Shown piece after piece: positions 54,086-63,444 of a DNA stretch of 64,000 nucleotides. Made by a program: the position numbers and the translations under genes. The number at the start of each line of letters is the position of its first letter. Within the stretch, counting starts at the first letter, position 1. Source of the DNA: Marinifilum fragile JCM 15579 (lineage in GTDB: Bacteria > Bacteroidota > Bacteroidia > Bacteroidales > Marinifilaceae); assembly GCF_001310955.1 (NCBI RefSeq), contig NZ_BAZX01000001.1, positions 124,001 to 188,000 on the forward strand, in the 5' to 3' direction. The notes under the pieces were generated by a model. That model did no database searches and was not told the DNA's origin. It saw only the letters and a program-made list of their open reading frames with translations.

Positions 54086-54856
54086 TTAAAATCTAAGGTG
54101 TTTAACAGATTTGCGATTGTGCATGATCTCTTTTAAAGCTTCAATTCCAATTTCCAGATGGTTATTTACATAGCTATCTGTTACCAAAGCATCACTTTTA
54201 TCTGTTTTAACCCCTTCCGAAATCATTGGTTGATCCGACACCAAAAGCAATGCGCCAACTGGAATTTCATTGTAGAAACCAACCGTAAAAATGGTAGCTG
54301 TTTCCATATCGATTGCCATAGCACGAGTTTTGCTTAAGTATTTCTTGAAACGTTCATCGTATTCCCATACACGTTTGTTGGTTGTAAATACGGTTCCTGT
54401 ATAATAATCTTTATTTCGATTGGATATAACCTGTGAAACTGCCATTTGCAATGAATATGCAGGCAATGCTGGCACTTCTGGCGGAAGATAGTCGTTTGAT
54501 GTACCTTCGCTTCGAATTGCAGCAATTGGCAGAATTAGATCGCCTAATTTGTTTTTTCTTTTTAAGCCACCACATTTTCCAAGGAAAAGAACGCCTTTGG
54601 GCTTAATTGCACTAAGCAAATCCAAAATTGTTGCAGCATTAGGACTTCCCATTCCAAAATTGATAATGGTAACTCCATCGGCTGATGCATTTGGCATTGC
54701 CTTGTCTTCTCCCAAAATTTCGCAACCGTGCCATTCAGCAAAAAGTTCAACATAGTGGTTGAAATTGGTAAGCAAAATATATGGAGTGAATTCTGAAAGT
54801 TCTCGGCCTGTATATCTTGTTAGCCAGTTTTTTACAATTTCTTCTTTGGTCTTCAT
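54086..54856 (-). CDS. amn: AMP nucleosidase
   Basis: A 256-aa enzyme that splits AMP into adenine and ribose 5-phosphate. It is of the short form that lacks the N-terminal regulatory domain of the E. coli enzyme. GMGSPNAATILDLLSAIKPKGVLFLGKCGGL near residue 70, IRSEGTSNDYLPPEVPALP near residue 114, AIDMETATIFTVGF near residue 180 and LLLVSDQPM near residue 203 are family features. The gene begins the minus-strand run; holA follows after 9 bases. Confidence 0.9.
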   Translation of the reverse strand: MKTKEEIVKNWLTRYTGRELSEFTPYILLTNFNHYVELFAEWHGCEILGEDKAMPNASADGVTIINFGMGSPNAATILDLLSAIKPKGVLFLGKCGGLKRKNKLGDLILPIAAIRSEGTSNDYLPPEVPALPAYSLQMAVSQVISNRNKDYYTGTVFTTNKRVWEYDERFKKYLSKTRAMAIDMETATIFTVGFYNEIPVGALLLVSDQPMISEGVKTDKSDALVTDSYVNNHLEIGIEALKEIMHNRKSVKHLRF

Positions 54857-54916
54857 GAATGTGTAGCGGTTTTATAAGGAATAATCTTGTAACTTTAGCC
54901 GATTAACAGCTTTTTT

Positions 54917-55375
54917 ATGGAAAATTTAAATTTACCAACTTATTCCTTCAAAATAAAATCTGATCTGCAAAGAAAACTAATTTTCGACAGTATTCGAAAG
55001 AAGTATGTAGTATTAACTCCGGAAGAATGGGTGAGGCAAAATTTTATTCGGTATTTGGTAGAGGAAAAAGATTATCCAGCCTCCTTAATAGCTGTTGAAA
55101 AAAAAGTTGATGTTAATTTGCTACCACAACGAAGTGATATTGTTTTGTACAACCGCAATGCCAATCCAATTATGATTGTAGAATGCAAAGCAAGTAAAAT
55201 TAAAATTACACAAGATGTGTTCAATCAAATTGCACGCTACAACATGAAATTGAGAGTTCCATTTTTGGTAGTAACTAACGGATTAAGGCATTTTTGCTGC
55301 TATATGGATTACGAAAAAAAAAGTTTTAAATTTTTGGAAGATATACCCAACTATCAATCGATTAAAGATTTGTAG
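54917..55375 (+). CDS. stand-alone HsdR-N-type nuclease-fold protein
   Basis: A 152-aa protein. Residues ~30-125 form the type I restriction enzyme R N-terminal fold (HSDR_N_2): TPEEWVRQNFIRYLVEEKDYP, then the PD-(D/E)xK core RSDIVLY ... PIMIVECKASK and TQDVFNQIARYN. The catalytic Asp, Glu and Lys are present. No methylase, specificity or helicase subunit lies nearby, so it is not a type I system. Its 3' end overlaps the convergent acetyltransferase gene by 14 bases. Its substrate is unknown. Confidence 0.8.
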   Translation: MENLNLPTYSFKIKSDLQRKLIFDSIRKKYVVLTPEEWVRQNFIRYLVEEKDYPASLIAVEKKVDVNLLPQRSDIVLYNRNANPIMIVECKASKIKITQDVFNQIARYNMKLRVPFLVVTNGLRHFCCYMDYEKKSFKFLEDIPNYQSIKDL

Positions 55376-55898
55376 AGTTTATTTTCTGAAGTAAATACTC
55401 ATCTAACCAGCCATTTTGTGTTTTTATCCAATCTTTTTTTAAGCCTGCTATTTCGAACCCTTGGTTTTGGAAAAGCTTTAAACTGGCCTCATTTTTTGAT
55501 GTGATGTTACAGTACAACTGGTGAACTTGCAGAACAGAAAAAGCATAATCACATAAGGTTTCCAATGCTTCGGTGGCATAACCTTTTTGCTGATGTTCCC
55601 TGTTGTTAATAGATATTCCAATTCCTGCATGTTGATGAAATGGGTCAAAATCAAATAGATCTATTAGTCCAACCGGTTCCTGATCTTCTTTTCGTTCAAT
55701 GACCAAACGCAATTGCTTGCTTTCAAAAATATCCAAGTGACTTGTTTCCATGTATTGCTTTAAAACAAATAAAGAGAATGGTTTAAGAGTATGACTAACT
55801 TCCCAAATTGAGGAATCGTTTTCCCAACTGTAAAGCAATTTTAAATCAGTTGGTTCCAGTGCTCTTAAGCGAATGTTATTATTCTCTAGAATTTGCAT
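55362..55898 (-). CDS. GNAT-family N-acetyltransferase
   Basis: A 178-aa cytoplasmic acetyltransferase of the RimJ/RimL type. NIRLRALEPTDLKLLYSWENDSSIWEVS is the N-terminal substrate part, GIGISINNREHQQKGYATEALETLCDYAF holds the acetyl-CoA pyrophosphate loop (HQQKGYATEA), and NEASLKLFQNQGFEIAGL is the last motif. The acceptor may be a protein N terminus, spermidine or an antibiotic. It converges with the HsdR-N gene and overlaps it by 14 bases. Confidence 0.88.
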   Translation of the reverse strand: MQILENNNIRLRALEPTDLKLLYSWENDSSIWEVSHTLKPFSLFVLKQYMETSHLDIFESKQLRLVIERKEDQEPVGLIDLFDFDPFHQHAGIGISINNREHQQKGYATEALETLCDYAFSVLQVHQLYCNITSKNEASLKLFQNQGFEIAGLKKDWIKTQNGWLDEYLLQKINSTNL

Positions 55899-55937
55899 TT
55901 TATAGTACTTTATAAACTAGTTTTAACAAGTTGTAGA

Positions 55938-58900
55938 TTAATGCTTGTTATACCATTTAATCTCTCTGGTAAAGGTATCAAGATATCCTTTTTTAACTAC
56001 AGAAGAAAGACGACTTTTTGCTTTTGCTTGCGACGAGAATTTTTGAAAAGTATATCTGGACAGACCATCTTTACCATAAAACAATTGCATGTTGTCTGTT
56101 CCTAAATTATCGAAATAATTTAAAGGGCGAGCATTTTTTAAGGCCATTACCTGGATGGTATAATAGTTTTCAGTTTCTAATGAATTGTTAGCCGGTAAGC
56201 GTTCGCCTCGCAATGATTTTCTTACAAAAGCATCCCAGTAGCCATTCTTTAAAACTGTGCCCAAATCAAGAATTGCATCTCGTTTTGAATTGTAAGAGCC
56301 ATAAGTGTATCGATACAATCCGGTTTTATCAACAAATACACTTACATCTCCTAAATCTTTAAAATAGCTTAAAGGCTTTGGATAACGAAGTGCCATTACT
56401 TGAATGGTATATGTGGAGGAACCTGTGTATTGAAGGCCAGAGTATAGTAATTCATCGTTAATAACGGTTCTAATAAAGGCATCCCAATAACCCATTCTAA
56501 TGAGTCGATTCATAACCTTAACCGCTTTATCGTATGATTTGAATTTGCGGTAAGTGAATCGTGTTAAACCATCTTCACCAATATACACTTTTACATTATC
56601 CAGATTATCGAAAAACTCTGCTTCTATAGGAATCTTAAGTGCCATAATCTGAATGGTGTAATAAATTTCACCTCCCTTTTCCTCTTTAGCCAATTTATCG
56701 TTGGTTAAAATTTTAATTGTAGGTGATTTGAATCCTTTTTCCGCAATTACTTTTTGTGCTTTACTGGCCTCTTTATAATCCTTAAATTTACCATAGGTGT
56801 AATGATATTTATTATCGGGACCTTTGGTTTCAATCACTCCATCCAACTCCTCGAATAGTTCAGGATGCGGAGAGTTGAAGTTTCCTAAATCCAAAGTAAA
56901 TGCAAGAGCACCAGAGTCAATTGCCTTGATATCTGATTTCTTAGAATCTATCGTAGATTCTTTTTGTAAAGGTTTTTCTTTCTGAATAATTGGTTTATCC
57001 TTAATTTCTTTTTGAATTGCTTCATCAACTTTTGCCAGCTCTGTTACTTTATCAGGTACTATAACTTTTGTAGGAGCACTTACATTTGGCAAAACTGTAG
57101 GTGTTACCGAAATATTTGAATCCGTTTTGGTTTTGGAAACAGGAATATCTTTTCTAATCGTATTACTTTCCTTTAGCGTTCCTGTATCATGAGTTTGATC
57201 AATTGTATTGATATCTTTTGATTTTTGAGAGCTGATGATACTATCTTGTTTTACTGCAGGAGTAGCAAATTGTTTATCATCAGGCATAGAATCTTTGCTA
57301 TTTTCCAAAACTCCGATCTGGTTGATTTTACTTTCTTCAAAATTGATTAACTCAATGGTTTGTGGATAATCAGCTTCGTCCTTGGTGCGCAGAGTTAATG
57401 GTAAAAGGGTAATAACACTATGGTTTTCCTTGTTGGCATATTCAGGTGGAATATTCAGAACGGTTCTTAAAGTTCTGTATCCTTCAGCCACAATTTCAAT
57501 ATCGTACTTTTTACCAGCATCAATAATGAACAAAAATTTTCCAGTAGCAGTATTTGGAGAGTAAATACCAATGGTTTTTCCATTTTTACTAACAGTTAAT
57601 TTAGCACCTCCAACAGGTTTGCCATTGGTGTTTACTATTTTTCCTTTCAATACAAAAAGACCAGCCTGATCTGCATTAGGTGTCTTAATCAGGAAGATGT
57701 CTGTTCTCCCCAAACTACCAGTTCGGTATGATGCAAAGTAGGCTCTTTTTCCATCCGGAGTAGGAGTGTAGTAAATGTCATCATCAGTTGAATTGATTGG
57801 ATATCCAACATTTACAGGTGTAGTCCAACGTCCTTTGATGTTGATACTTTTAAAGATATCCAGACCTCCCATGGATGTGTGGCCTGCTGAACTGAAATAC
57901 AAAGTTTTCCCATCAGGATGAATAAATGGAGCGTCATCGTTGTATTCCGTATTGATAGCCGGACCCAAGTTTTTTGCTTTTCCCCATTTGCCATTAGGAA
58001 GTTTGGTTACTGTGTAAATGTCCATTCCACCATATCCTCCAGGTCTATCACTTGAAAAAAACATGGTTCGTCCGTCCGCCGAAACAGAAATGTGACTTTC
58101 CTTGCTTTTGGAATTGATATTAGGTCCTAGTTTTTTTGCTTCAGACCATTCATTCCCTTGTAATTTACTCACATAGATGTCTCCACCTTCCGATTCTTTT
58201 CGACTCAGATATCCTGCTTTATAAATATAAAGTTCCTGACCATCAGCCGAAATAGAAATCGAAGCATCATGGTCAATTGTGTTAAGTTTTGGAATTCCAA
58301 TCGGCTCAGTCCACGTTTCATTTACCTTATGCGAGATGTAAATATCTTCAAAATACTGACCATCAATATCAAGTTTACTGCCAGTGCCATTTCTTCGCGA
58401 AGTAAAAATCATGGTGCTTTCATCTGCAGTAACACCAGGACTGTGTTCATCATATTCGGTGTTAATTTTATTGCCGAGATTGATGATGGAGATATCCACT
58501 GGATTTTTTACCAGCTCCAAACCATTTTCACACATCTTAACTTCGCGTTGTATTTCGTTACGAAACTCTGTGTTTTGAGGTGAAATAATTTGCTGTAAGT
58601 CTTTATAAACTTTTAATGCTTCCCTGAATTGATAATTGGCGTGATAGGCCTTAGCAGATTAAAGTACACGTCAATGGGAACATTGTTTTTTGAACTGGTG
58701 TATTGAATAGATTTTTCCAGTAACTCAACCGATTTGGACTTTTCAGGAACAATATTTAAATAGCATAATCCAAGTTTAAAATTCAAATCGGCATTGCGCG
58801 AAGCTTGATCTAACAACTCTTTATAAATGCTGGCAGCCTTGGAATAGTTTCCATTTGCCAGTAATTTTTCAGCTATTTGATATTTTCTACGATCTTTAAC

Positions 58901-59005
58901 TTTTTGCTGTTTGGGGCTGGCATTAAGAGAGTATGGACTACAAATCCCTATGTAAATAGAGAAAATGACCAATAAAATCGTCTTTGCAGAAGAAGACAAT
59001 TTCAT
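55938..59005 (-). pseudogene. frameshifted TPR/PD40 protein with four SPOR-like repeats
   Basis: A gene of ~1,022 codons broken by one missing base near 58655. The 5' part (from ATG at 59005) encodes a signal peptide (ends SLNAS), TPR helices (LNFKLGLCYLNI) and stops early after FNLLRPITP. Restoring one base gives FNLAKAYHANYQFREALKVY and joins the frame of the 865-residue rest, and the total length becomes a multiple of three. The remainder has PD40 propeller repeats, a carboxypeptidase-regulatory-like domain, a low-complexity Lys/Ser/Thr linker and four ~75-residue SPOR-like repeats (YTIQVMALR ... RYTYG ... GYWDAFVR). SPOR domains bind denuded peptidoglycan. Either an assembly error or a recent inactivation explains it. 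Confidence 0.85.
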
Positions 59006-59244
59006 TTTTAGCTTAGGGCCTGTAGTGGGTTTTATATGTTTTAATCTAATTAACAATAACTAAATATAACTTTTATAAGTTAATAACGCCAGAGAATCTG
59101 ATAAAAAAGATGGAATTGTTAATAAAAACTTCCTTTCTATCAGGTTTATTTACCTCTTGATAAATGTAATTATATAATTCTGCAATGAATAGACAAAATA
59201 AATAAAAATGTAACATTATTTAGGCATATCTATTTATAAAACAC

Positions 59245-59275
59245 AAAAAAAGCCGAAGAATAAGATTCAACGGCT
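59245..59275 (-). terminator. rho-independent terminator after the E2 gene
   Basis: On the minus strand AGCCG ... CGGCT (complement of 59271-59275 and 59251-59255) with inner pairs GAAT/ATTC, followed by a T run (complement of 59245-59250). Confidence 0.8.
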
Positions 59276-59297
59276 CAATTTTTAATTAAAAATGCAA

Positions 59298-60614
59298 TTA
59301 TATACCTCTGTTTGTGTCGAAATTCTCTAGGTATTCTGCAACTCTTTTAAGAAACATTCCACCAAGAGCTCCATCCACAACTCTATGATCGTAAGACAAG
59401 GAAAGAACCATTATGCTTCTGATTCCAATGGTGTCACCCTGAGGGGTTTCAATAACTGCTGGCTTCTTTTTAATAGCACCAACAGCTAGAATTGCCACTT
59501 CGGGCTGATTGATGATTGGAGTTCCAGTAGTACTGCCAAATGCTCCCAGGTTTGTAATGGTGAAAGTGCTTCCTTGAATTTCATCTGGTTGTAGTTTGTT
59601 TGCTCTGGCACGATCAGCCAAATCATTTACCTGCCTGGTAATTCCCACAAGATTTTTTTCATCGGCCGATTTTATGACTGGAACAATTAGATTTCCACTA
59701 GGCAAAGCTGTTGCCATTCCGATGTTAATGAATTTTTTACGGATAATCTTGTCACCATCAACAGAAACATTAACCATTGGATAATCTTTCAATGCTTTTG
59801 TTACGGCTTCCACAAAAATAGGAGTGAAGGTTAGTTTCTGACCTTCTTTTTGCAGGAATTCGTTCTTTACTTTATTTCTCCATTGCACCAGACCTGTTAC
59901 ATCAACATCAATGAATGAGGTTACGTGAGGCGAAACCTGTTTCGATTGAACCATGTACTGTGCAATAAGTTTACGCATTCTGTCCATCTCAATGATTTCA
60001 ACATTATCTCCATTGTAAGATTGGTGAGAAACCGGAGCTGGCGCTGGTGCAGGTTTAGCACTAACCGGAGCAACTACTGGTTCTGTAGCTACAGGTTGTA
60101 ATTTTTTATTTTCGATGAATTGAAGAATGTCTTTTTTGGTAATACGGTTGCTTTCACCCGAACCTTCAATTTGATTTAGTTCTTGTAAGCTGATGTTTTC
60201 TTCTTGTGCAATTTTGCGAACCAAAGGAGAGATAAACGAACCATTTTCAGTCTTACTTGCTAGTTTTGGTTCAGCTTCAATAGCAGTTTCTTCTTTTGGT
60301 AAGTCAAAAACTATTTCTTCTTCCACCTTTGCAGGTTCAGAGCTTGTAAGTTCTTCAGTACTTAATTCTTCGCCATCAGGAACTAAAATAGCAACTACGT
60401 CGCCTACTTGGGCAACATCACCTTCTGTGAATAAAAATTTTACAATCTTCCCTGATTGAGGAGCTGGAATTTCCGAGTCAACTTTGTCGGTAGCGATTTC
60501 AAGAATCGACTCTTCTTCTTCTACATGCTCGCCTTCTTTTTTAAGTAACTGTGTAATGGTTGCTTCTGTGATTCCTTCCCCCATTGCTGGAATCAATATT
60601 TCAATTTTAGCCAT
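59298..60614 (-). CDS. 2-oxoacid dehydrogenase E2 (dihydrolipoyl acyltransferase)
   Basis: A 438-aa E2. An N-terminal lipoyl domain carries the modified Lys in IATDKVDSEIPAP near residue 46. Residues ~125-170 form the E3/E1-binding domain (FISPLVRKIAQEENISLQ). A Pro/Ala-rich linker leads to the acyltransferase domain with SLSYDHRVVDGALGG near residue 405, which holds the catalytic His and Asp. It takes the acyl group from the fused E1 at 41.4 kb or a similar E1. It is transcribed alone with a terminator after it. Confidence 0.93.
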   Translation of the reverse strand: MAKIEILIPAMGEGITEATITQLLKKEGEHVEEEESILEIATDKVDSEIPAPQSGKIVKFLFTEGDVAQVGDVVAILVPDGEELSTEELTSSEPAKVEEEIVFDLPKEETAIEAEPKLASKTENGSFISPLVRKIAQEENISLQELNQIEGSGESNRITKKDILQFIENKKLQPVATEPVVAPVSAKPAPAPAPVSHQSYNGDNVEIIEMDRMRKLIAQYMVQSKQVSPHVTSFIDVDVTGLVQWRNKVKNEFLQKEGQKLTFTPIFVEAVTKALKDYPMVNVSVDGDKIIRKKFINIGMATALPSGNLIVPVIKSADEKNLVGITRQVNDLADRARANKLQPDEIQGSTFTITNLGAFGSTTGTPIINQPEVAILAVGAIKKKPAVIETPQGDTIGIRSIMVLSLSYDHRVVDGALGGMFLKRVAEYLENFDTNRGI

Positions 60615-60820
60615 GTGTGATTGTTTTTTTGATACCCATTAAGTTAGGCAATCCCGATGAATATTTAAATAGAAATCGGGCATAGTGTTTAATTGATTGT
60701 GTTTATTTAGTCTAAATACTATGCGAATTTAATAAAATTGAAGAAAAAGACAAACGTATCCGAAGATACAATTTATCGATAAGGAGATAGATAGAAGCTA
60801 AAGGTTCAAGTTACAAGCTC

Positions 60821-60853
60821 AAAGTATAAAGTATAAAGTATAAAGTACAAAGT
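60821..60853. repeat. tandem heptamer repeat
   Basis: AAAGTAT is repeated three times, followed by AAAGTAC and AAAGT (4.7 copies of a 7-base unit). It lies in the 295-base gap between the E2 gene and recR, within AT-rich non-coding sequence, and looks like slippage DNA. Confidence 0.8.
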
Positions 60854-60909
60854 GGGGCAGATGTTTGTGAGCATTGCACATTCACCCGAACTTTTTAACT
60901 GCTAACCGT

Positions 60910-61530
60910 TTACAAATTTTGATCGAAAGGAGTACGGTGTAGAATCGATCTTCCCAGGGTAATTTCATCGGTATATTCCAGTTCATCGCCAATGGATACA
61001 CCACGCGCAATGGTTGTAATTTTTACATCAAACTTATTTAGTTTTTTGTACAGGTAAAAGTTGGTAGTATCGCCTTCCATGGTTGTGCTTAAGGCAAGAA
61101 TTACCTCGTTCATTTTACCTTCATCGGCTTTTGCAATTAAAGGATCAATTTGCAAATCGCTGGGACCGATTCCATCCATAGGAGAGATGATTCCACCCAA
61201 AACATGATAAATTCCATTGTATTGCTGAGTGCGTTCTATCGACATTACATCACGAATACTTTCAACCACACAAATGGTTTCATGATCGCGCTTTGGGTTC
61301 GAACAGATATCACATACATCGGTATCAGAAATGTTGTAGCAAGATTTACAGTGCTTGATTTCATCTCGAAGTTGAGTAATTGAAGAGCCAAAACGATGCA
61401 CGTCTTCTTTGGGCTGATTTAGCAAATGCAAAACCAGACGCAATGCAGTTTTTCTTCCAATACCAGGAAGTTTAGAAAATTCGGCAACTGCATTTTCCAA
61501 TAGTTTCGATGGGAAATTGGTATAGCTCAT
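60910..61530 (-). CDS. recR: recombination mediator protein RecR
   Basis: A 206-aa protein that works with RecO (and RecF) to load RecA on gapped [23 protein letters not shown] near residue 18 is the helix-hairpin-helix, [16 protein letters not shown] near residue 60 is the zinc finger, and [14 protein letters not shown] near residue 85 starts the Toprim domain. [23 protein letters not shown] ends the family core. Length is normal. It is divergent from the symporter gene. Confidence 0.96.
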   Translation of the reverse strand: MSYTNFPSKLLENAVAEFSKLPGIGRKTALRLVLHLLNQPKEDVHRFGSSITQLRDEIKHCKSCYNISDTDVCDICSNPKRDHETICVVESIRDVMSIERTQQYNGIYHVLGGIISPMDGIGPSDLQIDPLIAKADEGKMNEVILALSTTMEGDTTNFYLYKKLNKFDVKITTIARGVSIGDELEYTDEITLGRSILHRTPFDQNL

Positions 61531-61570
61531 TTTGTCTTCAATTCTTAAGTTTAGCTCAAAAGTAATAAAA

Positions 61571-61600
61571 AACCTGTCAGGTTTCAGAAACCTGATAGCT
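61571..61600. repeat. short dispersed inverted repeat upstream of the symporter
   Basis: TCAGGTTT (61577-61584) and AAACCTGA (61588-61595) form a perfect 8-bp inverted repeat in the 108-base gap between recR and the symporter. The AACCTGTCAGGTTTC-type word is of a kind I recall as dispersed in Bacteroidota. Confidence 0.55.
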
Positions 61601-61638
61601 TTGATTATTTTTGGTTTTTATTCTAAAAAAAATCGACT

Positions 61639-63080
61639 GTGACACCAATTACCATACTATCTGTTGTTGTTGGGTATTTTGCCCTTCTTTTATTGATATC
61701 CTATTTTACTGGTCGCAAGGCTGATAACAAAGGCTTTTTTGTTGGAAACAAACAATCGCGTGGTATGTGGTGGCCTTTGGTATGGTTGGAGCATCCTTAT
61801 CGGGAGTTACTTTTATATCGGTACCAGGTTGGGTGAAATCCATCGACTTTACCTACATGCAAATGGTGTTGGGGTACATGTTGGGATACATTGTGGTGGC
61901 CAATATTCTGTTGCCACTGTATTACAAATTAAATCTGACTTCAATCTACACTTATCTGGATGGCCGATTTGGTAGGGCCTCCTATAAAACAGGAGCCTCT
62001 TTTTTCTTGCTATCAAGAACCATTGGTGCATCCTTCCGCTTGTTTCTAATGGCCAATGTTTTGCAGATAACGGTATTTGATGCCTGGGGCGTTCCTTTTG
62101 CAGTTACCGTGGTAATTACCATTCTGTTGATTTGGTTGTATACTTTTAAAGGCGGAATTAAAACCATTGTGTGGACCGATACCTTGCAAACCTTGTTTAT
62201 GCTGCTTGCGGTTGGAGTGAGTATTTTCCTGATCATGGATAAACTGAACCTAAACATTTCGGGATTAACCAACATGATCAGCGAAAGCGAATATTCGCAA
62301 GTATTTGTATTTGATGATTGGCATAGCAAACAAAATTTCTTCAAGCAGTTTTTTACTGGAGCGTTTATCACCATTGTAATGACAGGCTTGGATCAGGATA
62401 TGATGCAGAAGAATTTAAGTTGTAAAAATCTGGGAGAAGCCCAAAAGAACATGTACTGGTATGGATTTGCCTTTATTCCTGCCAATTTGCTGTTTCTTAT
62501 TTTGGGTGCCTTGCTATTGGTTTTTGCCCATCACGAAGGAATTGCAATTCCCGAACGAGGCGATGATTTGTTTCCCTTGTTGGCAACCCAACATCTCGGC
62601 CCGGTGGTTAGCCTTTTCTTTTTGGTTGGATTAATGGCAGCAGCCTACTCAAGTGCCGACTCGGCTCTAACATCACTTACCACATCATTCACAGTTGATA
62701 TTTTAGATGCAGATGAGAGCGATGAGGTAAAAACAAGAAAACTTCGCCGCCAATCTCATGTCCTGTTTTCTGCATTGTTGCTATTGGTAATCATGATATT
62801 CAGGGCAATAAACGACGATTCGGTAATTGCTGCCATTTTTACTGTAGCTGGTTATACTTACGGTCCGCTTTTGGGACTTTATGCCTTCGGTTTGTTTACC
62901 AAACTGCAAGTAAAAGACAAGTTGGTTCCGATAATCGCCATTCTTTCTCCTGTCATTTGCTATATCCTTAAAGACAATTCGGTAGATTGGTTTGGAATTA
63001 CCATTGGATTTGAATTGCTGATGATTAATGGCGCATTGACATTTATAGGTTTATGGTTGATTAGTGTGAAAAATAAATAA
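61639..63080 (+). pseudogene. frameshifted sodium:solute symporter (SSS family)
   Basis: A gene of ~480 codons interrupted by one missing base near 61760. The 5' part (GTG start) encodes ILSVVVGYFALLLLISYFTGRKADNKGFFVGNKQSR and then runs out of frame. One added T restores [26 protein letters not shown] and joins the long second frame, and the length becomes a multiple of three. The second part shows typical SSS features: IGASFRLFLMANVLQ, FKGGIKTIVWTDTLQTLFML, GLDQDMMQKNLSCK and GLMAAAYSSADSALTSL, the Na+-site region. The solute is unknown. Sequence error or recent inactivation are both possible. Confidence 0.87.
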
Positions 63081-63444
63081 GCTCATTTTATCTTTCTTTT
63101 TCATAAAGGAGAAAAGAACATCACTTCGAAAATTAATTCTTTGGAACTATCAAGTTAAATTTCTCCCTTTCAGGGGAGATCCCGACAGGGAGAGGGGTGT
63201 TTTGTTATCGTATAGAGAAAATAATTTTGCCACAAAGGAAAACGAAGGATATCACGAAGTAACACAAAGGTGTTTTAATGTTAATTGCGTGGTATAGTAA
63301 AGACAGCATCAATGCTGTCTCTACCCATATAGGATATTTGCAGAGACAAGGCATTGCCCTGTCTTTATTGATATAAGGCTTTGTAACGCATGCAGCAATT
63401 AAAGTTTTTTCAATATCTTAGATAGCAACTCTAAAATCACACAC
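63081..63444. repeat. 364-bp intergenic region filled with dispersed-type repeats
   Basis: No gene is visible. In order: CTCCCTTTCAGGGGAG (63164-63179) and a GGGAGAGGGGTG word; CCACAAAGGAAAACGAAGG / CACGAAG / CACAAAGG words (63230-63270); AGACAGCA (63301-63308) inverted to TGCTGTCT (63313-63320); and AGACAAGGC (63344-63352) inverted, with one mismatch, to GCCCTGTCT (63356-63364). These resemble repeats scattered between genes in many Bacteroidota. Confidence 0.6.

Noticed and set aside
54917..55375. Type I restriction-modification system
   Set aside because: Only the R-subunit N-terminal domain is present; no hsdM, hsdS or helicase is found nearby.
61290..61320. GGTTCGAA-like word suggesting a tRNA T-arm
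   Set aside because: It lies inside recR coding sequence for the zinc finger and no cloverleaf can be formed around it.
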